A stretch of DNA of 57,958 nucleotides from Pseudomonadota bacterium (lineage in GTDB: Bacteria; Pseudomonadota; Alphaproteobacteria; Rhizobiales; Rhizobiaceae), in assembly GCA_023387775.1 (NCBI GenBank), contig JAEWHN010000384.1, positions 1-57,958 of the forward strand. The letters are read 5' to 3'. Under the pieces are notes generated by a model that ran no database searches, was not told the DNA's origin, and saw nothing but the letters and a program-made list of their open reading frames with translations. The position numbers and the translations under genes are program-made. The first letter of the stretch is position 1, and each line of letters begins with the position of its first letter. Below, piece after piece: positions 48,048-56,306 of this stretch.

Positions 48048-48472
48048 TCGCTACACCGCAGCTCCCAACCTTGGCTCTTTCAATCATGCAGCCGTGGGCT
48101 TGGCTGATCGTCAACGGCCACAAGGACATTGAGAACCGCGACTGGCCAACTCGTTATCGCGGGCTGGTCGCCATCCATGCCGGCAAGAAGTTGGACGAGT
48201 CGCCGGCTATTGCACTTGATCGGGCGTATCACCCTGTTTCAGGGCGGCGCGTCCGCTTCGCAGAAGACGGGCAGCAATACGAGCGCGGCGGCATCGTCGG
48301 TGTGGCCGAGATCGTTGATTGCGTAGATCGCAGCGACAGCGAATGGTTCGTCGGCCGCTACGGCTTCGTGATCCGCAATGCGCGGCCAGTGCCGTTCATC
48401 CCGGTGAAAGGCGCGCTCGGCTTTTTCGATTGGCGCAAGAACCTGGATGCAAGGCCGGAGCAGCCCCAGTGA
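48044..48472 (+). CDS. ASCH-domain protein
   Basis: 142 aa. ASCH signature: LALSIMQPWAWLIVNGHKDI, ENRDWPTRYRGLVAIHAGKK (the GxKxxENRxW-type motif) and IVGVAEIVDCVDRSDSEWFV. ASCH domains bind RNA or nucleotide-like ligands. The neighbour with the Gp37/Gp68 fold and the zinc-ribbon protein downstream suggest a common RNA- or base-related role, which is inference. ATGA overlaps link all three. Confidence 0.82.
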   Translation: MIATPQLPTLALSIMQPWAWLIVNGHKDIENRDWPTRYRGLVAIHAGKKLDESPAIALDRAYHPVSGRRVRFAEDGQQYERGGIVGVAEIVDCVDRSDSEWFVGRYGFVIRNARPVPFIPVKGALGFFDWRKNLDARPEQPQ

Positions 48473-48765
48473 TCGAGCGCCACGACGGACGCCAGCAGAT
48501 CGTCTGCGACAGCTGCCCGGCCTCCTACCCCAACACCTATGCCGACGAGGATTTCGCCGTCATGGTCGCCGATGCCAGGACGGCAGGCTGGTCAATCCGC
48601 CCTGCCCCGCTCGCCGCCGGAAAGGCCGCCACGGCCGACCTGTTCGCCGCGCCCGCGGCGCCGCGCATCGCCGGCAAACCCAAGCCCCAGCGCTTCACCC
48701 ACACCTGCCCGAGCTGCCGCAACCAGGCCCCGCACAGACGGGAGGACGCGCCGTGGCTTTGCTGA
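48469..48765 (+). CDS. Zinc-ribbon-like small protein
   Basis: 98 aa from GTG 48469. It has two CxxC pairs far apart (IVCDSCPASYP and HTCPSCRNQAP) that could form a zinc ribbon, joined by an Ala/Pro-rich linker (AAGKAATADLFAAPAAPRIA). Such proteins often mediate nucleic-acid binding. GTGA overlap with the preceding gene; the HTH gene starts inside its last codons. Confidence 0.65.
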   Translation: MIERHDGRQQIVCDSCPASYPNTYADEDFAVMVADARTAGWSIRPAPLAAGKAATADLFAAPAAPRIAGKPKPQRFTHTCPSCRNQAPHRREDAPWLC

Positions 48766-49058
48766 CGCCTGCCGAGGCTGCGGCCGAACTTGGCATCGGC
48801 GAAGACACGCTGCGCGCCCTGCGCAAGGCCCGGCAGATCCCGTACATCAATGTGGGGCTTGGTGCGAAGCGCGAGACGCCGCGCTATGATCTTGCGGATC
48901 TACTGGAGTGGAAAGAACGAAGAAAGAGGTTCGCCCCATGTCCGTCTTCATCAGAAAAGAAGCCCCGAACGCCGTCTACTCCTACGACTTCCAGCTACAG
49001 GGTCGTCGATTTTCAGGCTCGACGGAAAGAACGACTCGGCGCGAAGCGGAGCAAGTAG
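48753..49058 (+). CDS. Excisionase-like MerR/HTH_17-type DNA-binding protein
   Basis: 101 aa from GTG 48753, following a GGAGG site. The HTH is LLTPAEAAAELGIGEDTLRA, LRKARQIPYINVGLGAKRET and PRYDLADLLEWKERRKR, the standard small excisionase/HTH_17 layout. The C-terminal 45 residues run into the integrase gene in another frame and are probably of little structural importance. Beside the integrase it is the best candidate for the recombination directionality factor. Confidence 0.78.
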   Translation: MALLTPAEAAAELGIGEDTLRALRKARQIPYINVGLGAKRETPRYDLADLLEWKERRKRFAPCPSSSEKKPRTPSTPTTSSYRVVDFQARRKERLGAKRSK

Positions 49059-50086
49059 AAAAGACCAAGCGCGCCGAAGCCCTCGCACAGCTCGAGGAGG
49101 AACGGGCCTTTTCCGACCCCAACATGACCATCGAGGTGGCAGCCAGCCGCTACTGGGCAGAGGTCGGTCAGCATCACACGAACTGGGAAACCACCGAATG
49201 GTCGATGGCGTGGCTGGTCAGCCACTTTGGCAGGTCGACGCGCCTGCGCGACATCGACGACGACAAGATCGCCATGATGGTGGCGAAGCGCCGTGGCGAG
49301 TTCATCCCCCGGCGCAAGAAGCCGCAGCGCGTCGGGCCCGTCGCCGTCAACCGCTCGGTGACCCAGCCGCTGCGCGAGGTCATGATCCGCGCCCGCGACA
49401 TGTGGGGCGTGGCCGTGCCGAAAATCCGGTGGCGGGACCACCTGCTGCCCGAGCCGCAGGAGCGCGTGCGCGAGGCCAGCGTCGGCGAGGAAGGCGCGAT
49501 CATGGAGCAGCTGGAGCGTGGCTACGAGGAGGCGATCAAATTCGCGTTCCTGTCCGGCTGCCGGCGCATGGAGATCGTCGGCCTGGTCTGGTCGCGGGTC
49601 GACTTCTTCGGCCGGCAGTTCACCGTCATCGGCAAGCGCGGAAAGTCCCGCGTGATCCCGATGTCGCCAGCGCTGTTCGATCTGCTTTGGCGCCAGCAGA
49701 ACCACCATCCCGAGCAGGTGTTCACCTACGTCGCCAAGCGCACCGTGCGCCGGGGCCAGGAGGTGATCTGCCGCGGTGCGCGCTACCCGATCACCGAGAG
49801 CGGCCTGAAGACCGCCATGCGGCGGGCCGTGCCGAAGGCCGGCGTCACCAACTTCCGCTTCCACGACACCCGCCACACCACGGCCACGCGCGTGCTGCGC
49901 AAGAGCAATCTGCGCGTGGTGCAGGAGCTGCTCGGCCACAGCGACGTCGCCACCACCACGCGCTACGCGCACGCGCTAAAGGAGGACGTGCGTGCAGCGC
50001 TCGCTGCAGCGAGTCCCACGGAAAGTCCCACGGAAGACACCGCAGGTACGGATAACCAATTGAAAGATTTGGGAAAGTCCGGCTGA
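48938..50086 (+). CDS. int: Tyrosine recombinase integrase
   Basis: 382 aa from ATG 48938, chosen for its AAGAGG site (an upstream start at 48908 is less likely). A SAM-like N-terminal core-binding domain is followed by the catalytic domain with Arg in LSGCRRMEIVGLVWSRVD, Lys in IGKRGKSRVIP, HxxR in FRFHDTRHTTATRVL, His in LLGHSDVATTT and nucleophile Tyr in TTRYAHAL. The C-terminus (SPTESPTED) is encoded by the same 23-bp tandem repeat found near the left att site. The stop is 10 bp before the attR core. It is expected to recombine attP with the tRNA-Pro 5' half. Confidence 0.95.
   Translation: MSVFIRKEAPNAVYSYDFQLQGRRFSGSTERTTRREAEQVEKTKRAEALAQLEEERAFSDPNMTIEVAASRYWAEVGQHHTNWETTEWSMAWLVSHFGRSTRLRDIDDDKIAMMVAKRRGEFIPRRKKPQRVGPVAVNRSVTQPLREVMIRARDMWGVAVPKIRWRDHLLPEPQERVREASVGEEGAIMEQLERGYEEAIKFAFLSGCRRMEIVGLVWSRVDFFGRQFTVIGKRGKSRVIPMSPALFDLLWRQQNHHPEQVFTYVAKRTVRRGQEVICRGARYPITESGLKTAMRRAVPKAGVTNFRFHDTRHTTATRVLRKSNLRVVQELLGHSDVATTTRYAHALKEDVRAALAAASPTESPTEDTAGTDNQLKDLGKSG
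50012..50034. repeat. Tandem AGTCCCACGGA repeat, right copy inside integrase gene
   Basis: Exact copy of 6714-6736, 62 bp before the attR core, in the 3' end of the integrase coding sequence (encoding SPTESPT). Candidate P-arm integrase-binding site. Confidence 0.6.
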
Positions 50087-50096
50087 GGCACCTTTT

Positions 50097-50140
50097 CCCC
50101 CAGTCAAGTGCGCTACCGGGCTGCGCTACACTCCGAACCG
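50097..50140. repeat. attR core with truncated tRNA-Pro 5' half
   Basis: Identical to the attL core. It holds tRNA-Pro nt 1-39 (leftward) joined to phage sequence AAAAGGTGCC in place of the 3' half, so the copy is dead as a tRNA. The original host promoter still lies beyond it and may transcribe this fragment. Confidence 0.95.
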
Positions 50141-50148
50141 GGGGAAGC

Positions 50149-50176
50149 CATATATATTCAAAGGTGGGGGCGCAAG
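50149..50176 (-). promoter_or_regulatory. Native promoter of tRNA-Pro, now displaced
   Basis: Minus strand: -35 CTTGCG (50176-50171), 16-bp spacer, -10 TATATG (50154-50149). Same spacing and distance to the core as the phage-borne copy at 6620-6647. Since integration it points into the truncated tRNA half and the antisense strand of the integrase gene end. Confidence 0.65.
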
Positions 50177-50443
50177 CGCTATTTCGAGGCTGCCGGGCAG
50201 AAGCCGATCATTTCCGGTGAAATGCCGCAAATCCCGACAAACTGCGCCGTGAAAAGACCTTCTGTTTTGATGGAGTGAGCTGTGGACAAGTCCGATCCGC
50301 ATCCGAATCCAAGCGAAAGGTCATGCGGCGCTCGAATCTCCAGTCCCGGCAAGTTGAATCACTCGCGCGCGAATTGGCGGTGGGGAGGCCTGTAAAATGC
50401 CTGGCGAGATTCCGACAATCCGTCCGCGCACAACCGCATGCTG

Positions 50444-50479
50444 CAAATAAAAGGCCCGCATCGGCGAACCGACGCGGGC
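50444..50479 (-). terminator. Intrinsic terminator, minus strand
   Basis: Minus strand: stem GCCCGCGTCGG (50479-50469), tetraloop TTCG, stem CCGATGCGGGC (50464-50454) with one mismatch, then CTTTTATTTG. There is no annotated minus-strand protein gene immediately upstream; it may end a small RNA or an unrecognised transcript. Confidence 0.75.
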
Positions 50480-50814
50480 AATTTCCCCTTGGTGAAGATA
50501 GGAATGAGACTTACTACCACCCGGACAGGCTAGAACCTTTCGATATTCTTGTCAGGTCAGGAAAAACCGCAATGTTTCTGCTCAACATCCGCAATGAGCC
50601 TCTTGCGGGTAACGCATCAACATAACTCGAAAGAGACACTACACTGCCGACATCGCATCGACGGGGGACCTCCGGCTCGACGACTTCGGTTGCCCCCCTT
50701 TCACCCACGCTGGGAGGGCGGCGTGAGGTGACTTCGTTTGCAAAGATCGGAAGGAGTTGTGTTTCATAGCCTGTTGTGAAAATCTTTGCTGGCGTGCAAA
50801 CAGGAGACTTCAAC

Positions 50815-51072
50815 ATGTCGATTATCGGTTGGATCATCCTCGGCCTGATCGCCGGCTTCCTGGCTAGCAAAATCGTCAACAATACTGGTCAGGGCATGCT
50901 GATGGACATCGTCCTCGGCGTCATCGGCGCAGTTGTCGGCGGCCTTATCTTCAACTTCTTCGGCGCAAGCGGTGTCACAGGGGTGAACGTTTACAGCCTC
51001 ATCGTCGCCGTTATTGGCGCCATTGTCGTGCTTTGGCTCTATCATGCACTGGCAGGGCGCAGCGGCGCATAG
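50815..51072 (+). CDS. GlsB/YeaQ/YmgE-family stress membrane protein
   Basis: 85 aa from ATG 50815 behind an AGGAG site. Three short Gly-rich membrane helices are seen: IGWIILGLIAGFLASKIVNN, MDIVLGVIGAVVGGLIFNFF and YSLIVAVIGAIVVLWLYHAL, the transglycosylase-associated/YmgE pattern. Members are induced by envelope or general stress in many bacteria; their molecular role is unknown. It is monocistronic. Confidence 0.9.
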   Translation: MSIIGWIILGLIAGFLASKIVNNTGQGMLMDIVLGVIGAVVGGLIFNFFGASGVTGVNVYSLIVAVIGAIVVLWLYHALAGRSGA

Positions 51073-51165
51073 CAGACGGCGGCAAGGCACGATTTTCGCG
51101 CCTGCAAATCTCAAAACTGCGGGCCGCCTCGCGTTGAAGGCGAAACGGCCCGGACCTCTGCGGTC

Positions 51166-51657
51166 TCAGGCGGCGTTGGAGCCCGCCTCCTTGTCCAGAA
51201 CAAGATAGTCGAGCGGTAATTGCGTCGTGTACTTGATCTGCTCCATGGCAAATGCCGACGACACGTCACGGATCTCGATCCTGGCGATAAGCCTTTTGTA
51301 GAAGGCGTCGTAGGCGGCAATGTCGGGCACCACGACCCGCAACAGGTAGTCCACATCGCCGCTCATGCGATAGAACTCGATCACCTCCGGAAACTCCTGG
51401 ATGACTTCCGAGAAGCGGCGCAGCCATTCGTGGCTGTGCGAGTTGGTGCGGATCGACACGAAGACATTGACCCGCGTGTTGACCTTTTCAGGGTCAAGTA
51501 TGGCCACCCGGCGCTTGATGACGCCCTCTTCCTCCAGCTTCTGGATGCGGCGCCAGCACGGGGTTGTGGAGAGCCCCACCTTCTTGGCGATGTCGGCCAC
51601 GGCCAGGGTCGCGTCTTCCTGGAGAAGACGAAGAATTTTGCGGTCAAGGCGATCCAT
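51166..51657 (-). CDS. Lrp/AsnC-family transcriptional regulator
   Basis: 163 aa. N-terminal HTH: MDRLDRKILRLLQEDATLAV, VADIAKKVGLSTTPCWRRIQ and KLEEEGVIKRRVAILDPEKV. The C-terminal RAM ligand-binding domain contains EFPEVIEFYRMSGDVDYLLR and DVSSAFAMEQIKYTTQLPL. Lrp proteins form octamers and respond to amino acids. The effector here is not predictable. It stands alone, convergent with the YmgE-like gene. Confidence 0.93.
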   Translation of the reverse strand: MDRLDRKILRLLQEDATLAVADIAKKVGLSTTPCWRRIQKLEEEGVIKRRVAILDPEKVNTRVNVFVSIRTNSHSHEWLRRFSEVIQEFPEVIEFYRMSGDVDYLLRVVVPDIAAYDAFYKRLIARIEIRDVSSAFAMEQIKYTTQLPLDYLVLDKEAGSNAA

Positions 51658-51742
51658 GATGGCTCCAAAGGAAAAAATATTCTCGCATCATCGCGACAGA
51701 AGCCCCGTTTCGCAAGAAAGGAATTCTCCGGCTCGGGCAATT

Positions 51743-52387
51743 CTAGGCAACGCCATTGCCCGCTTTACCGAGCAGGCGATGGCGGATTTCCGATTTCAAG
51801 AACGGCAGCAAATCGGTTTCAAACCAGGGATTCCTCTTCAGCCACGCCGAATTACGCCAGGAGGGATGCGGCAAAGGTATGACGCGGGGCGCCGCAGAAG
51901 CATCATAGACCGCGCGCCAGTTCATGACGGTCTGGCCAAGGGTTGCGGCCCGCGCGGTGCCGATGTGCCAGGCTTGCGCGTGTAGACCGACCGCGAGCAC
52001 AAGCTCTATCTGCGGCATCTGTTCGATCAGCGGTTTGCGCCACTGCGGCGCGCATTCGCGGCGCGGCGGCAGGTCGCCACCCTTGGCATCATTGCCGGGA
52101 AAGCAGAAACCCATGGGCACGATGGCGAAATTTCCGGGTTCGTAGAACTCGGCTCGATCGACGCCTAGCCAGTCGCGCAGGCGATCACCGGAGGGATCGT
52201 CGAATGGAATGCCGCTGGCATGCACCCGGACGCCCGGCGCCTGGCCGGCGATGAGAATACGCGCTGTCGTGGACGGCACCACCACCGGTCGAGGTTCATG
52301 CGGCAGAGGCCGGCCGCGCGGCGTTTCCACACAGATGCGGCAGGAGCGGATTTGCGCGGTCAATCGATCCAGTTCGAACTCGGGCAT
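51743..52387 (-). CDS. Uracil-DNA glycosylase superfamily protein
   Basis: 214 aa from ATG 52387 (MPEFELDRLTAQ). The family A motif ARILIAGQAPGVRVHASGIP, followed by DDPSGDRLRDWLGVDRAEFY, and the C-terminal HPS motif in VIPLPHPSWRNSAWL are present, with CRICVETPRG near the start that may be half of an Fe-S or zinc cluster (others at FCFPG and RRECAP). It would excise damaged bases from DNA. A longer N-terminal start would overlap the GST gene and is disregarded. Confidence 0.88.
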   Translation of the reverse strand: MPEFELDRLTAQIRSCRICVETPRGRPLPHEPRPVVVPSTTARILIAGQAPGVRVHASGIPFDDPSGDRLRDWLGVDRAEFYEPGNFAIVPMGFCFPGNDAKGGDLPPRRECAPQWRKPLIEQMPQIELVLAVGLHAQAWHIGTARAATLGQTVMNWRAVYDASAAPRVIPLPHPSWRNSAWLKRNPWFETDLLPFLKSEIRHRLLGKAGNGVA

Positions 52388-52391
52388 GGGC

Positions 52392-53003
52392 TTATGCGCC
52401 GGCACTCGGGCGGCTGGAAAGGGCCCGGTGCCAGCGAATGACATTGCCCATTTCCTCGGGCACCTGAATGCTCGCGGGCTTCATGAAGTCGATCGCGATC
52501 AGGCCGGTGATGTCGGCGATGGAAAACTCGTCCCCGGCGGCGAATTCACGGCTGGAAAGCTCGTCGTCGAGGATGGCCAGAAACTCGACGGCCTTCGCCT
52601 TGTTGGCCTCGCCCCATGCAGGAACCTGCGGCACCTCCCACGCCTTCATCGCCGGGTGCAGATGGCGGAATGCAGCCGCCACCGGCGCAAACAGGTTGAA
52701 CTCCATGCGCCGCTGCCACATCTCCACCAGAGCCTTGCCGAGCGCGCCGCGCCCGAACAGCGCCGGCTCTGGATGAAGCTCTTCGAAATAGCGGCAGATC
52801 GCGACAGACTCGGTCAGGATCGTGCCGTCGTCTAGTTCAAGAACCGGCAGGCGCTGCAAAGGATTGCGCGACGTGATCGGCGCGCCCTTGTGCTCCAAGC
52901 CGGCCATGTCGACCGACACAAGCGGCACCTCGATGCCCTTTTCAGCCAGGAATACGCGAACCCGGCGCGGATTGGGCGCGCGCCCGCCATCGAACAGCCT
53001 CAC
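52392..53003 (-). CDS. Glutathione S-transferase
   Basis: 203 aa from GTG 53003 behind GGGGAGAACGAT. The N-terminal thioredoxin-fold domain (RLFDGGRAPNPRRVRVFLAE, NPLQRLPVLELDDGTILTES) with the cis-Pro binding loop precedes a helical C-terminal domain (AAGDEFSIADITGLIAIDFM, the N-capping box of GSTs). Class and substrate are not clear. It is 4 bp from the glycosylase gene and likely co-transcribed. Confidence 0.92.
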   Translation of the reverse strand: MRLFDGGRAPNPRRVRVFLAEKGIEVPLVSVDMAGLEHKGAPITSRNPLQRLPVLELDDGTILTESVAICRYFEELHPEPALFGRGALGKALVEMWQRRMEFNLFAPVAAAFRHLHPAMKAWEVPQVPAWGEANKAKAVEFLAILDDELSSREFAAGDEFSIADITGLIAIDFMKPASIQVPEEMGNVIRWHRALSSRPSAGA

Positions 53004-53047
53004 ATCGTTCTCCCCTTGAAATGGATGGACCGCACTGTAGCACTGCG

Positions 53048-53668
53048 TCACGGAATTCGCAGAAATTCTCGCAGCCAGCGGAAGCCGGCGATTTCGCCGC
53101 CATGGTGGTCTTCGGACACTCCGCTGTGCTTGTCGCGCCAATCCCGCGGGCGTTCGAAAGTGCCGGACCACATGCCGCGACGGGCTTCCCGCGCCACCCG
53201 TTCGGCGTCGTCATAGCGGCCATAGGCGACGGCCCAGCCTGCCTCGACAAGCGCGCGGTTGAGCTCGACGCCGCCCGCCCTGCATACCGCCAGGAGCCGG
53301 CCGTAGCGGTCGTGCTCGCCTCCCTCGCAAACCACTCGCTGTTCGTCGACGAGTTCGACAAGTACATCCCGCGCCTGGTGGCCACAGGCATAGTCATCGC
53401 CGTCGAGCTGGCACAGCTGTGCATATTCCGGAGCATCGATGCCGGCCAGGCGAATTCGCTCGCCGGCCAGCGTGACGGTATCGCCGTCATGAACGACGAC
53501 TTTGCCCTCGGCCTGATGCAGGGTCAGTTGTTCGACGCGAGCCACCACCAATGCAAGCATTCCGAGAATGGCGAACGTCAAGCCGATGTCGAACACAAAC
53601 CGCAAGGGGCGACGGCGCGGCGAAGAAAAACCTCTGGAACGCGGCCGATACCGCGACAATCCAATCAT
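53048..53668 (-). CDS. Membrane-anchored SNase-like (thermonuclease) nuclease
   Basis: 206 aa. One N-terminal membrane helix (FDIGLTFAILGMLALVVARV) is followed by an OB-fold SNase domain: VVVHDGDTVTLAGERIRLAG, IDAPEYAQLC (catalytic Arg and Asp region), GEHDRYGRLLAVCRAGG (catalytic YGR) and ELNRALVEAGWAVAYGRYDD. Expected to cleave nucleic acids in the periplasm; typical for rhizobial chromosomes. Confidence 0.9.
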   Translation of the reverse strand: MIGLSRYRPRSRGFSSPRRRPLRFVFDIGLTFAILGMLALVVARVEQLTLHQAEGKVVVHDGDTVTLAGERIRLAGIDAPEYAQLCQLDGDDYACGHQARDVLVELVDEQRVVCEGGEHDRYGRLLAVCRAGGVELNRALVEAGWAVAYGRYDDAERVAREARRGMWSGTFERPRDWRDKHSGVSEDHHGGEIAGFRWLREFLRIP

Positions 53669-53744
53669 ATGGCAAACAGTCTCTTAATCATTCCGGCGTA
53701 GCTTGGTTCCTGAACCGGTTGCTCGCATAAGTTGAACACTTTCA

Positions 53745-55271
53745 ATGGCGTTGCTGCGCTCTGACATCGCCGACAAATTCATTGTGGACCGCACCAAGCG
53801 GCGCCGCAACAGCGACGTCGCGCGGGCAGTGCGCAGGACGAGAGATCGCCTGGCGCAACGTCCGGGCGCCCTCGCCTTCGATCGCGAAATGCTGAAGCTG
53901 CACGCCCACGCAATGACCAGCAGCGCCACAGCAATTCCCCTGCTGGTTCTGGTGATAGCGGTTGCCGGGCTTTTTGCCGGCATGCGCGGCGACATTCTGG
54001 TCTGGGCGCTGCTGACCGTGACCAGCTATGCCGGCCTCGCCTACATAGCGCATCGGGTCGGCACGGCCGATATTTCAAAGCTCGACGCCAACAGCACCAA
54101 GCAAAGGCTGCTGTTCTGGCATTTCGTCAGCGGCCTGGGTTGGGTCTATTTCGCCTCCATGGGCTGCGGCGAATGCCGTGTCGACCAGTTCCCGATCATC
54201 AAGGCGGTGGTTCTGCTGCTGGCGATGGCCGCCACTGCACTGATCGCCTCCTCGCTGCGCGGCGCATTGCTGGTCACCTTCACCTTGCCGGTGGCCGCCT
54301 ATGCCATGGCCAGCATGCAGGGCTGGACGCCGGTCGAGCTCATCATGATCGGCCTTCTGGCGCTGTCGCTGCCCTTCTTCGACTATGTGGCGACCCGCCT
54401 CAACCGTTCTTCGGTGATGCTGCTTTCCTTCCGGTCCGAGAAGGATGGGCTGATCGCCGAGCTTGAAACCGCCAAGTCGATGTCCGACGAGGCGCGCCGG
54501 CGCGCAGAGGAGGCCAATCTGGCCAAGTCGCGCTTCCTCGCTTCAATGAGCCACGAGCTGCGTACGCCTCTCAATGCCATCCTTGGCTTTTCGGAGGTGA
54601 TGTCGAGCGAGGTTCTGGGGCCGATGGAGAACCCGACCTACCGCGACTACGCGCGTGACGTGCACGATTCCGGCCAGCACCTGCTCGACCTGATCAACGA
54701 GATCCTCGACCTGTCCCGCATAGAGGCCGGCCGTTATCAGCTTCACGAGGAGCCGGTGCAGCTTCTGCATGTGGTGGAGGAGTGCTGCCACCTGATGGAA
54801 CTGAAGGCGCACAACAAGGACCTGCGCATCGTGCAGCAGTTCGAGCCGGATCTGCCGCGTCTCCATGCCGACGAGCGTGCCGTGCGCCAAATCACGCTGA
54901 ACCTGCTGTCGAATGCGGTGAAATTCGCCCCGCCCGGAAGCGATATCCTGGTGCGCCTGGGCTGGACGGCCGGCGGCGGGCAATATGTTTCGATCAAGGA
55001 CAACGGACCGGGCATCCCGCCCGAAGAGATCCCGGTGGTTCTTTCGGCTTTCGGCCAAGGCTCCATCGCCATCAAGAGCGCAGAACAGGGCACTGGGCTC
55101 GGGCTGCCCATCGTGCAGGGGCTGATCGAAATGCACGGAGGCGAATTCCAGCTGCACTCCAAGCTTCGCGAGGGCACGGAGGCTATCGCCATCTTCCCGC
55201 TCTCGCGGGTCATGGAAGTGCTGCCCGCCCTGCCTACCAAGAGCGTCGCAATGGGCGGACGCCGGCGCTAG
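53745..55271 (+). CDS. Sensor histidine kinase (DivJ/PleC-like)
   Basis: 508 aa. The cytoplasmic N-terminus is basic; membrane helices lie at about residues 60-220, followed by a coiled coil. HisKA contains phosphoacceptor His270 (FLASMSHELRTPLNAILGFS) and FSEVMSSEVLGPMENPTYRD, a stretch typical of DivJ/PleC/PdhS kinases. HATPase_c has N-box LNLLSNAVKFAPPG, G1 SIKDNGPGIPPEEI and G2 EQGTGLGLPIVQGLIEMHGG. A role in the DivK-CtrA cell-cycle phosphorelay is plausible from this subtype, although the cognate regulator is not adjacent. Confidence 0.9.
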   Translation: MALLRSDIADKFIVDRTKRRRNSDVARAVRRTRDRLAQRPGALAFDREMLKLHAHAMTSSATAIPLLVLVIAVAGLFAGMRGDILVWALLTVTSYAGLAYIAHRVGTADISKLDANSTKQRLLFWHFVSGLGWVYFASMGCGECRVDQFPIIKAVVLLLAMAATALIASSLRGALLVTFTLPVAAYAMASMQGWTPVELIMIGLLALSLPFFDYVATRLNRSSVMLLSFRSEKDGLIAELETAKSMSDEARRRAEEANLAKSRFLASMSHELRTPLNAILGFSEVMSSEVLGPMENPTYRDYARDVHDSGQHLLDLINEILDLSRIEAGRYQLHEEPVQLLHVVEECCHLMELKAHNKDLRIVQQFEPDLPRLHADERAVRQITLNLLSNAVKFAPPGSDILVRLGWTAGGGQYVSIKDNGPGIPPEEIPVVLSAFGQGSIAIKSAEQGTGLGLPIVQGLIEMHGGEFQLHSKLREGTEAIAIFPLSRVMEVLPALPTKSVAMGGRRR

Positions 55272-55316
55272 GCGCGCTTTTGCACGCTCGGCCGCTCGGG
55301 CCGCCCGCGGGCGGCG

Positions 55317-56306
55317 TCAGCGTAGCGCGGCAGCCATGCCCGTGCTGCACAGCGCTGCAGCCTTCACGATGCCGGCGGCAAGAGCCGCTCCCACGCCCTC
55401 GGCGTGCGCGAGGCCGAGATCGAGCACAGGCCGCATGCCGAGCTTTTCCACTGCCTTGCCGAAAGCCGGCTCCGGCGAAAGCTGCGCTACCACGCAGTGC
55501 TCCAGCGCGCGCGGGTTCAGCGCCTGCAGGACAGAGGCCGAAGCGACCGCCGCCAGGCCATCCAGGATGACCGGTATCTTCTCCATGCGCGCAGCAATGA
55601 TGGCGCCCGCGATAGCGGCAAATTCACGCCCGCCGACGCGGCGCAGCACCTCCAGCGGGTCTTTCAGATGATTGCCGTGGAAGGCAAGCGCGGCGTCGAC
55701 CACCTGGGCCTTGCGCGCCACCATGGCCGCATCCGCGCCGGAGCCCTGCCCCACCCAGCCCGCGCCCGAGCCGCCATGGAGCGCCGCCAGCATGGCGGCG
55801 GCAACCGTGGAGTTGCCGACGCCCAGATCGCCTATGCACAGAAGGTCGGTTCCCGCGATCGCTTCCATGCCGAAGGCCATGGTTGCCGCGCAGCCCCGTT
55901 CATCGAGCGCGGCATCCTGTGTGATGTCCTCGGTCGGCAGGTGCAGCGCGAGGTCGAAAACCTTCAGCCCGATATCATGCGCCAGGCAGACCTGGTTGAT
56001 TGCCGCGCCGCCTGCGGCGGTGAGTTCCACCGCGCGCGCCGTCGCTTCCATCGGCCGTGGCGAGACGCCGTGTCGCGCCACGCCATGATTGCCGGCAAAG
56101 ATGGCAACCAGCGGACGATTGACGGCCGGCGGGCGACCGCTCCACGTAGCGAGCCAGGAAGCCAGCTCTTCCAGCCGGCCAAGCGAGCCCGCCGCCTTCT
56201 CGGCCCTCGCGAACTGGCCGCGCACGAGCGCGCCGGCTGCCTCGTCGCCGGCGGGCAGCTGGGCCATCAGGGTGCGGATGTCATCGAAGGGAAGCGCGCT
56301 GGTCAT
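55317..56306 (-). CDS. cobT: Nicotinate-nucleotide-dimethylbenzimidazole phosphoribosyltransferase
   Basis: 329 aa. CobT makes alpha-ribazole phosphate for the lower ligand of cobalamin. Seen: RPLVAIFAGNHGVARHGVSP, VELTAAGGAAINQVCLAHDI, GDLGVGNSTVAAAMLAAL (conserved P-loop-like region) and the late catalytic Glu region in GLAHAEGVGAALAAGIVKAA. Length and motifs are standard. Confidence 0.95.
   Translation of the reverse strand: MTSALPFDDIRTLMAQLPAGDEAAGALVRGQFARAEKAAGSLGRLEELASWLATWSGRPPAVNRPLVAIFAGNHGVARHGVSPRPMEATARAVELTAAGGAAINQVCLAHDIGLKVFDLALHLPTEDITQDAALDERGCAATMAFGMEAIAGTDLLCIGDLGVGNSTVAAAMLAALHGGSGAGWVGQGSGADAAMVARKAQVVDAALAFHGNHLKDPLEVLRRVGGREFAAIAGAIIAARMEKIPVILDGLAAVASASVLQALNPRALEHCVVAQLSPEPAFGKAVEKLGMRPVLDLGLAHAEGVGAALAAGIVKAAALCSTGMAAALR

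Larger units (their letters stand above)
50141..50814. other. 674-bp chromosomal intergenic region right of the prophage
   Basis: Contains the native tRNA-Pro promoter (50149-50176), a minus-strand intrinsic terminator (50444-50479) and a GC-rich stretch upstream of the YmgE-like gene with inverted elements (GGGGG and CCCCC at about 50653 and 50695). No convincing protein gene is present; open frames across it lack ribosome-binding sites. Confidence 0.6.

Noticed and set aside
50275..50625. 116-codon frame right of attR
   Set aside because: No ribosome-binding site, crosses the intrinsic terminator and resembles no protein type; treated as non-coding.
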